Shown piece by piece: positions 18,331 through 24,210 of a stretch of DNA of 24,210 nt. A program made the position numbers and the translations under genes. Source of the DNA: Paulinella micropora (taxonomy: Eukaryota > Cercozoa > Imbricatea > Euglyphida); assembly GCA_009731375.1 (NCBI GenBank), contig BJOX01000016.1:647040-671249 (forward strand), given 5' to 3'. The notes under the pieces are model-generated. The model worked only from the letters and a program-made list of their open reading frames with translations, was not told where the DNA came from and did not search any database. How positions within the stretch are numbered: position 1 is the first letter of the stretch; the number at the start of each line of letters is the position of its first letter.

Positions 18331-18880
18331 GGAGATTTCTTGTTCTTTGTTCTTTTTCTTGTGTTTTCCTTTTATTATTTTTGTTGTGTTGTTTTGTTTG
18401 TTTCTGTTTTTATATGTATCTGTTTGTGGTGTTTTATTACATATTGGGTTTAGATATAATAAATAGCATACATTTGTTTTTGTTTTTTTGATTTTTTTTG
18501 TTTGTTTGTTTGTTTGTTATGGTTGTTTTTGTTAAATAAATAACAATTAAAAAACGATATGGACAACAACCACCAAATAAAACGCAAAAACAAAAAAGAA
18601 ATTTCTTCTTGATGTTCCATTTTTTCTTTCTGTTTTTTTTTTAGTTTTATTTATGTTTGTTTTTTTTGCTTATCTTTCTTTTTGTTTTTTATGTCTTTTT
18701 TCTTTATATTTTTGATATTTGTTGCTTGATTATTTCTTTATTGATTTGTTTTTTTGTTTTCTGTATTTTTTGTATTATTTTTATGGGTTTTTGTATGTTT
18801 TTCTTTTCTTTTTTTTTTTCTTTTTTTTTCTTTTTTTTTTGTATTTGTGCTCTTATTATTGGTTGCTTACATACACACAT
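18331..18880. other. T-rich low-complexity region, no gene seen
   Basis: Long T and TTTG/TTTC runs, including TTTG repeats near 18498-18520 and T runs near 18808-18840. Open frames are Phe-rich artefacts. Confidence 0.7.
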
Positions 18881-19130
18881 GGCATGCATACATTACATAC
18901 ATACATATATATATATATAGAGAGAGAGAGTAGTAAGAGAGAGAGAGAGGGAGGGAGGGATGGGAGGGGATTGGGAAGGAAGAGAGAAGATGTTGGGTTT
19001 GTTCACTACGACCCCATTTAGGGGACCTTGACGTACATACATTAGAATGAGGCATACATTACATACATACATGGCATGCATACATTACATACATAGGGAG
19101 AGAGATAGAGAGTAGTAAGAGAGAGACTGG
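18879..19130. repeat. Direct duplication of an ACAT/GA compound block
   Basis: ACATGGCATGCATACATTAC followed by ACAT units and AGAGAGTAGTAAGAGAGAG occurs at 18879-18950 and again at 19070-19128, about 191 bases apart. Between the copies lies a unique stretch with CCCCATTTAGGGG. Confidence 0.9.
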
Positions 19131-19152
19131 GGGTTCTTGGATTAATTGCTTG

Positions 19153-19183
19153 GTAGATAGATAGATAGATAGATAGAAATACT

Positions 19184-19218
<35 letters not shown>

Positions 19219-19225
19219 CGATAGG
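19153..19225. repeat. GATA microsatellite
   Basis: ATAG units interrupted once near 19178-19188 (AAATACTG), ending in GATCGATAGG. Confidence 0.97.
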
Positions 19226-19351
19226 TAGGAGGGAGGGAGAGGGGGATAAGGGGGTCGGAAGGGGAGAGAGAAAAAAGAACGAAAGAAAAGAAATAATAAA
19301 AATCCAAAGTAAAGAACAGAAAGAAACAACAAAAAGAAAGCAGGAACAACA

Positions 19352-19642
19352 TTGAAAGCCAGAAAAAATCATCTGCACAAGTTTGCCCGCTGCCCGTCTG
19401 ACTTTGTATCTATGTTTCATTCGGGGCCCTCCTCAGATCCAATGCAGGCATTTGACATCGGACCACTTTTGGTTTGGGGCAATTGCCACAAATTTTTTTT
19501 TTACAGCCAAAGTCCCAAAGTTTTGTGGAAGGGATGGACAAAGAACCTTTCACAGGTAACTCTCTTTGCCTCTCATTTCCCAGCTTGTTCGAATTCACCG
19601 AAGTGGAACAATGATGGTACGTACACCACATTTCGTTCTTAG
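19352..19642 (+). CDS. Short open frame with internal splice-like signals, uncertain
   Basis: A 96-codon frame of ordinary composition (FARCPSDFVSMFHSGPSSD, LLVWGNCHKFFF). Inside it, TTTTACAG precedes 19507, and CACAG|GTAACT at 19555 faces TTTCCCAG at 19583. That would define a 28-base intron between exons 19507-19555 and 19584-19616 (donor GATG|GTACGT). The frame is open both with and without removal of that piece, so the structure cannot be decided here. No family is recognised. Confidence 0.3.
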   Translation: MKARKNHLHKFARCPSDFVSMFHSGPSSDPMQAFDIGPLLVWGNCHKFFFYSQSPKVLWKGWTKNLSQVTLFASHFPACSNSPKWNNDGTYTTFRS

Positions 19643-19802
19643 GCGCTTCTTTTTAGTTCCTCGTCACAACTTTGTGTTCATTTGCGCTGCGAACCACCTC
19701 GAGAGCCACCTCGAGGTGGCCCTCGAGGTGGTTCGGCGCAAATGAACACAAAGACGCTTTTTTTAGTTCCTCTTCACACATCTTTTAGTTCCTCGTCACA
19801 AC
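19643..19802. repeat. Direct repeats flanking a palindrome
   Basis: The motif TTTTAGTTCCTCGTCACAAC occurs at about 19651-19670 and 19783-19802, with a related TTTTTTAGTTCCTCTTCACA at about 19758-19777. The 84-base palindrome sits between the first and second. Confidence 0.9.
19670..19753. repeat. Near-perfect palindrome of about 84 bases
   Basis: CTTTGTGTTCATTTGCGC at the left pairs exactly with GCGCAAATGAACACAAAG at the right. Inside, GAACCACCTCGAG pairs with CTCGAGGTGGTTC and the centre is GCCACCTCGAGGTGGC. Only a two-base insertion (TG after GCGC) and one mismatch break the symmetry, and there is almost no loop. Confidence 0.95.
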
Positions 19803-19912
19803 TAAGAAAGAAATGTCGTGTCAGGGCCCTTCAAGCCTAACCTAATTCTTCCTTCTATAGATAGATAGATAGATCAGGGAGAAGAAATACCTATTTGCCG
19901 TTGTTTTTAAAG

Positions 19913-19951
19913 TCGCCCTCGAGTTCGTCGTCCCTTGCCGAACGTCCCGAG
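19913..19951 (+). CDS. Candidate micro-exon A1
   Basis: 39 bases between TTTTTAAAG and GTAATA, coding SPSSSSSLAERPE in phase 0. It is the most diverged A copy; the usual TTTTTAG acceptor has become TTTTTAAAG. Confidence 0.35.
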
Positions 19952-20078
19952 GTAATACTTACATATAAAATATGAAATGTAATTAAATGATTACAATGAT
20001 ATAGCTGCCTGTCTCCTTGTCAATCCATCAATCCATCAATCAATAATTGTTCCATTTCCTTGCGTCTACTACTTCTAG

Positions 20079-20129
20079 GCCCCTGCAATGGCGGACAACG
20101 ACATGGTCGACGAGGCCGAGGCACCAGTG
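20079..20129 (+). CDS. Candidate micro-exon B1
   Basis: 51 bases between CTACTTCTAG and GTACAT, coding APAMADNDMVDEAEAPV in phase 0. Acidic, Ala-rich; the GC-rich codon use is unlike the flanking ACAT repeats. Confidence 0.4.
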
Positions 20130-20243
20130 GTACATACATGTACATACATACATGGATACATACAATGTTACATATATAGAAATGCATACATACATACATA
20201 CATACATGCATTCATACATACATACATACATACATACATACCC

Positions 20244-20345
20244 ACATTTACATTTACATTTACATTTACATTTACATTTACATTTACATTTACATTTTCA
20301 TTTACATTTACTTTACGTGCATTACATTACATTACATTACATTAC
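20244..20345. repeat. ACATTT hexamer and ATTAC pentamer repeats
   Basis: About ten ACATTT units (20244-20310) followed by TTACA units (about 20320-20350), downstream of B1. A second ACATTT run is at 20647-20690. Confidence 0.96.
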
Positions 20346-20477
20346 ATTACACACACACACATGCATACATACCTACATACATATATACATACTCCGTTCC
20401 CTTTCTTCGGATTCCTCCTCTAAACAGATAGAAAGATAGGTCAGGGAGAAGAAATACCTATTTGCTGTTGTTTTTAG

Positions 20478-20525
20478 TTGGCACCGTCGTCCTCGAGTTC
20501 ATCTTCCCTTGATGAACGTCAGCAG
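20478..20525 (+). CDS. Candidate micro-exon A2
   Basis: 48 bases between GTTGTTTTTAG and GTAATA, coding LAPSSSSSSSLDERQQ in phase 0. Differs from A3 by only a few codons. Confidence 0.4.
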
Positions 20526-20699
20526 GTAATACATATAAAATATATACATTCATACATACATACATACATACATATATACAAATGCATACATTCATACATA
20601 CATAGTAAATACATACATGCATACATACATACATACATACATACCCACATTAAATTTACATTTACATTTACATTTACATTTACATTTAAATTAACAAAT

Positions 20700-20830
20700 T
20701 GAGTAATCAATTAATTAATTGATTAATTAATTAGTTGACAATTAATAATTAATTAATTAATTAATTAATTAAATGATTAATTAATTAATTAATTTTAATT
20801 AATTAATTAATTAATTAATTAATTAATTGT
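20700..20830. repeat. TTAA/ATTA tetranucleotide repeat
   Basis: ATTAATTA units in near-palindromic arrangement, occupying the place where a B exon would be expected after A2. Confidence 0.96.
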
Positions 20831-21058
20831 ATTACTTACATGAATTTATTACATTACAATTTGCTTTACGTTGCATTGCATTACATTACATTACATTACA
20901 CACACACACACACACACATACATACATACATTACATACATACGTAAATACATATATACACACTCCGATCCCTTTGATCGAATTCCTCCTAAGAATCTAAA
21001 CAGATAGATATATAGATCAGGGACCTCAGAAGAAATACCTATTTGCTGTTGTTTTTAG

Positions 21059-21106
21059 GCGGCACCGTCGTCCTCGAGTTCATCGTCCCTTGACGAACGT
21101 CCGGCG
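21059..21106 (+). CDS. Candidate micro-exon A3
   Basis: 48 bases between GTTGTTTTTAG and GTAATA, coding AAPSSSSSSSLDERPA in phase 0. Splice signals and length match A2. Confidence 0.4.
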
Positions 21107-21154
21107 GTAATACATATAAAATATGAAATGTGATTAAATGATTACAATGATTAG

Positions 21155-21440
21155 CTGCCTGTCTCCTTGTCCGCCTGGCTGCCTGTCAGCATATCTAGTT
21201 TGTCCGCCTGTCCAGTTACAATATTAGCTGCCTGTCCGCCTGTCCGCCTATCAGTGCCTGTCTGCCTGTCAGCCTGTCTAGTTTGTCCGCCTGTCTGGCT
21301 GTCCGTCTGTCTGTCTGGCTGTCTGTCCGTCTGTCTGTCTGCCTCCCTACCTTCCTAGCTGCCTGCCTACCTACCTACCTAATAGTATAGCTACCTACCC
21401 ACCCACCCGGTACCCACTTACCTACCAACCAACCAACGGT
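21155..21440. repeat. CTGTCCGC-type and CTAC-type pyrimidine repeat
   Basis: Degenerate CTGY CYGY octamers (CTGCCTGTCCGCCTGT) pass into CTAC/CCAC and ACCA/ACCG tetramers by 21440. It expands the intron between A3 and B2; the equivalent A1-B1 intron lacks it. Confidence 0.92.
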
Positions 21441-21537
21441 GACCGACCGACCAACATACCAACCAACCAAACTACACATCAATCCATCAATCCATCAATC
21501 AATAATTAATCCATTTCCTTGCGTCTACTACTTCTAG

Positions 21538-21582
21538 GCCCCTGAGACGGCGGACAACGACATGGCCGACGAGGCACCAGTG
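21538..21582 (+). CDS. Candidate micro-exon B2
   Basis: 45 bases between CTACTTCTAG and GTACAT, coding APETADNDMADEAPV in phase 0. Compared with B1 it lacks two codons, a frame-preserving change. Confidence 0.4.
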
Positions 21583-21644
21583 GTACATACATACATACAT
21601 GGATACATACAATGTTACATATATAGAAATGCATACCTACCCAA

Positions 21645-21793
21645 AGAGGGAGAAGAAGAGGGAGAAGAAGAGGGAGAAGAAGAGGGAGAAGAAGAGGGAG
21701 AGGAAGAAGAAGAAGAAGAAGAAGAAGAAGAAGAAGAAGAAGAAGAGGGAAGAAGAAGAACAAGAGGAAGAAGAAGAGGGAGAAGAAGAGGGA

Positions 21794-21828
<35 letters not shown>

Positions 21829-21888
21829 AGAAGAAGAAAGAAAAGAAAGAAGAAGAAGAAAGAAAAGAAAGAAGAAGAAAGAAGAAGA

Positions 21889-21919
<31 letters not shown>

Positions 21920-21926
21920 GGAAGAA

Positions 21927-21961
<35 letters not shown>

Positions 21962-22075
21962 AGAAGAAGAAGGAAGAAGAAAGAAGAAGAAAGGAGAAGA
22001 AGAAAGAACATGAAGGAGCAGAAGAAGAAGAAGAAAGAAGAAGAAGGAGCAGAAGAAGAAGAAGCAAGCAAGCTA
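21645..22075. repeat. About 430-base polypurine GAA/GGA tract
   Basis: Almost only A and G, beginning with 12-base GGGAGAAGAAGA units and passing into GAA, AGAAAG and GGAAGAAG units, with rare C. Poly-Glu/Lys/Arg open frames are artefacts. Such a strand-asymmetric tract can form triplex DNA. Confidence 0.96.
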
Positions 22076-22076
22076 T

Positions 22077-22100
22077 CATTATCATCATCATCATCATTAC

Positions 22101-22183
<83 letters not shown>

Positions 22184-22184
22184 G
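22077..22184. repeat. ATC and ATT trinucleotide repeat
   Basis: A short ATC run followed by about 32 ATT units with one or two interruptions; another ATT run enters the gap at 22373. Confidence 0.97.
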
Positions 22185-22372
22185 GGAGTACATAGGCCAT
22201 CGGTCCCTTTCCATGGGCTAATTGGTATAAAGCTCCTAGAGTAATTTTCTATGCAGTCACTTCCTTTATTCCACCGATTGGTGTGGAGACTTTCCTTATG
22301 GAATGGAGGACTGGATGCACATGGCCTTTTGGCTCAGCAATTGGCAGGAGATACATTATTATTATTATTATT
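22185..22372. other. Unique stretch between ATT repeats
   Basis: About 170 bases of normal complexity, with open frames of up to 35 codons on the minus strand and 23 on the plus. No domain or clear splice structure is recognised. Confidence 0.4.
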
Positions 22373-22520
22373 NNNNNNNNNNNNNNNNNNNNNNNNNNNN
22401 NNNNNNNNNNNNNNNNNNNNNNNNNNNNNNNNNNNNNNNNNNNNNNNNNNNNNNNNNNNNNNNNNNNNNNNNGTATGTATGTATGTATGTATTTATGTAT
22501 GCATTTGTATATATGTATGC
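22373..22520. other. 100-base assembly gap followed by GTAT repeat
   Basis: N at 22373-22472, preceded by ATT and followed by GTAT units, so at least two different repeats flank or fill the gap. Confidence 0.97.
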
Positions 22521-22626
22521 ATGGCAGCATTTAAATTTGTGTAGCACTAGTGGCTATTTGCACTGTTTGCATAATAGCTCATTACACAACAGACAATCAT
22601 GTATCTGTCGGTGTATGGGTACACAG

Positions 22627-22689
22627 CGGGCCCGGGAAGTGCAGAGCCCTGTTGAGACGATTGCCTACCCTGACAGCGACGATGATCAT
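22627..22689 (+). CDS. Candidate micro-exon C
   Basis: 63 bases between GGTACACAG and GTATGT, coding RAREVQSPVETIAYP followed by DSDDDH in phase 0. Different from A and B, but with the same acidic/Ser/Pro character, length class and phase. The following intron begins with GTAT repeats. Confidence 0.4.
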
Positions 22690-22739
22690 GTATGTATGTA
22701 TGCATGTATGTACATGTACGTATGTATGTATGTATGTAC

Positions 22740-22845
22740 CTCTGGTGCTTCGGTGTCATGTCCACCATCTCCCAGGCCTTAGATCTAGCTAGTAGTAGTA
22801 GAGGCAAGGAAATGGATTAATTATTGATTGATGGATTGATGGATC
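22740..22845 (-). repeat. Inverted, decayed copy of exon B block
   Basis: On the minus strand, CCATCAATC...ATTAATCCATTTCCTTGC matches the B upstream block. It is followed by TCTAAG and 38 bases (22777-22740, GCCTGGGAGATGGTGGACAT...) and then AG|GTACAT. The exon part is not a multiple of three and is strongly diverged, so this copy is probably dead. Confidence 0.75.
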
Positions 22846-22884
22846 GATGTGTAGTTTGGTTGGTTGGTATGTTGCATTTACATT

Positions 22885-22885
22885 C

Positions 22886-22927
<42 letters not shown>

Positions 22928-23026
22928 GGATGGATAGATAGATAGATAGACGGATAGATGGATAGATGGATAAGATAGATGGATAGATGGATAGATGGAT
23001 AGATAGATAGATAGATAGATAGATGG

Positions 23027-23080
<54 letters not shown>

Positions 23081-23179
23081 GGATAGATGGATAGATGGAT
23101 AGATGGATAGATGGATGGATGGATAGATGGATGGATAGATAGATAGATAGATGGATAGATAGATGGATAGATAGATATA

Positions 23180-23211
<32 letters not shown>

Positions 23212-23220
23212 ATAGATATA

Positions 23221-23253
<33 letters not shown>

Positions 23254-23525
23254 CGGATGGATAGATAGGATAGATGGATAGAAAAGTAACCCTAACCCTA
23301 AATCCTAACCCTAACCCTAACCCTAACCCTAACCCTAACTTCAATAGATGGATAGATAGGTAGGTAGGTAGGTATGTAAATAGATAGATAGATAGATAGA
23401 TAGATGGATAGATATATAGATAGATAGATAGATAGATGGTTAGATAGATAGATGGTTAGATAGATAGATGGTTAGATAGATAGATGGTTAGATAGATAGA
23501 TGGTTAGATAGATAGATAGATAGTA

Positions 23526-23530
<5 letters not shown>
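22885..23530. repeat. GATA/GATG satellite with embedded telomeric repeats
   Basis: GATA units mixed with GGATAGAT units and, near 23435-23500, a 20-base higher-order unit TTAGATAGATAGATGGTTAG. Interrupted by telomere-type repeats at 23287-23339. Confidence 0.97.
23287..23339. repeat. Interstitial telomere-type CCCTAA repeats
   Basis: About eight CCCTAA units with one variant (AAATCCTAA) near the left edge. The plus strand carries the C-rich strand. Flanked on both sides by GATA satellite, so it is internal in this window. Confidence 0.97.
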
Positions 23531-23556
<26 letters not shown>

Positions 23557-23716
23557 GATTTCCCTGTGTGTCGTCTTCCATTGCCGCCTGCCCGTCTGTC
23601 TACTTTACATACATACATACATACGTGCATACATACATACATGCATACATGCATACATACATACATACATACACACATACATACATACATACTATTACAT
23701 ACATACATACATACAT
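23527..23716. repeat. ACAT repeats interrupted by a unique island
   Basis: ACAT runs at 23527-23556 and 23608-23716 flank about 50 bases of normal complexity (TTTCCCTGTGTGTCGTCTTC ...). On the minus strand the island codes a basic piece DRRAGGNGRRHTGKS, possibly another micro-exon; evidence is weak. Confidence 0.85.
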
Positions 23717-23810
23717 TTAGTGTCTCTCTGCTTGCCTGTCTCTCTGTCTGTTGCCGATGCCATCGGTCTCTCTGTTATGTTCATAATGTTATGTAGTATT
23801 TGTTTGGGGG

Positions 23811-23904
23811 GGGGGGCGAAGAGTGAAGAAGAGGTGTATGTCTACTTCAATGGGTTTAGGTCGCACCCTCAAGTACATCATCCGGTCAAGAGGGGGAGCA
23901 TAAG
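23811..23904 (+). CDS. Candidate exon before a GTACAT donor
   Basis: One frame reads KSEEEVYVYFNGFRSHPQVH then HPVKRGSI and ends at ATAAG|GTACAT, the same donor type as B1/B2. The upstream side runs into a G run near 23805-23815, so the acceptor is unclear. No family is recognised. Confidence 0.3.
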
Positions 23905-23925
23905 GTACATATATTAGATAATTAC

Positions 23926-24210
23926 ATACATACATACAGACAGACAGACAGACATACAGACAGACAGACAGACAGAAATATATACCGTCATCATTAGCTA
24001 GAGGCAGTTTGAATATTTCAGAATATGTTTTATCAGAATACGGTCTCCATCAGAATGTTGTACCGATTTCCGTATGTATAGAGCCTATTACTATTAGTCG
24101 GTGTACTCCAAAATTATTCGCAATGTGCCTTCCCCTGCACTAACCTTTTATGTTAGAAACTACCGGATGCCTTCGCGACTGCGCTACAGTCTGCGCGAGC
24201 GTCCTTCATC
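23926..24210. other. CAGA repeats and unique 3' sequence
   Basis: ACAT and CAGA units at 23926-23976, then about 230 bases of normal complexity to the window end with no long open frame. Confidence 0.6.

Larger units (their letters stand above)
19855..21600 (+). repeat. Tandemly duplicated A-B exon blocks of about 570 bases
   Basis: A block starting near AGATCAGGGA...GAAGAAATACCTATTTGC with candidate exon A is repeated at 19873, 20442 and 21017. The A-downstream sequence ATGATTACAATGAT...GCTGCCTGTCTCCTTGTC follows A1 and A3. A second part, ATCCATCAATCCATCAATCA...CCATTTCCTTGCGTCTAC with exon B, occurs at about 20021 and 21480. The copy after A2 has lost B and carries an ATTA/TTAA repeat instead. 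Microsatellites have expanded differently in each copy. Confidence 0.85.

Noticed and set aside
21562-22221. Long Glu/Lys/Arg and Ser/Leu open frames
   Set aside because: Produced by the polypurine tract on both strands; the only supported coding piece is the short B2 island at its start.
22817-23344. Open frame of repeated YLSIYLSI residues
   Set aside because: Translation of the GATA satellite, as with similar frames at 15289-15664 and 19042-19420.
22885-23530. CRISPR-like array
   Set aside because: Units are 4-8 bases without unique spacers; this is a microsatellite.

Overview
The window is nuclear-type eukaryotic DNA, probably from a protist or other non-model marine eukaryote. Reading frames are joined by short introns (about 46-140 bases) that mostly begin GTA and end TAG/CAG. 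Microsatellites are extremely abundant, there is an internal block of CCCTAA telomere-type repeats, and five assembly gaps are present (4789-4798, 5759-6222, 13156-13165, 16582-17325, 22373-22472). No bacterial operons, rRNA, tRNA or CRISPR array were seen. The host cannot be named from the sequence alone.

Region 1 (1-2640): a GT microsatellite abuts a GC-rich, frameshifted, 5'-truncated remnant of the second-largest RNA polymerase subunit (RPB2 family). Its divergence, lack of introns and base composition suggest a large-DNA-virus origin, but that is inference. Region 2 (2640-3645): a dispersed repeat family with two long hairpins and a 37-38 bp tandem repeat. Region 3 (3646-5758): a gene fragment with a RanBP2-type zinc finger followed by a DOT1-like methyltransferase core, then a short open frame with a 19-residue tandem repeat.

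Region 4 (6223-15340) is the most coherent part. A seven-exon minus-strand gene (about 11143 to 7276) fits a transposase-like protein of the DUF7869 type. It carries a Cys-rich N-terminal half, a DDE/RNase-H-like core and a C-terminal RanBP2-type finger; all six inferred introns keep phase. Head to head with it, across about 0.9 kb, a plus-strand gene (12076-14436) encodes a long Lys/Glu-rich charged protein. Beyond it lie an open extension after its stop, a 24-bp tandem repeat and a cluster of seven GTGGCAAA octamers in both orientations. Together these could be the two genes and one end of a large, undescribed DNA transposon; terminal repeats were not found.

Region 5 (15340-24210) is dominated by simple repeats (GATA, ACAT, GAT/GAC, GAA, ATT, TTAA, ACATTT, CTGY). 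Between them are short islands of coding-like sequence with splice sites. The most unusual is a set of 39-63 base micro-exon candidates from 19913 to 22689: two alternating types, all multiples of three and all phase 0, duplicated together with their flanking intron sequence. A near-perfect 84-base palindrome lies just upstream.
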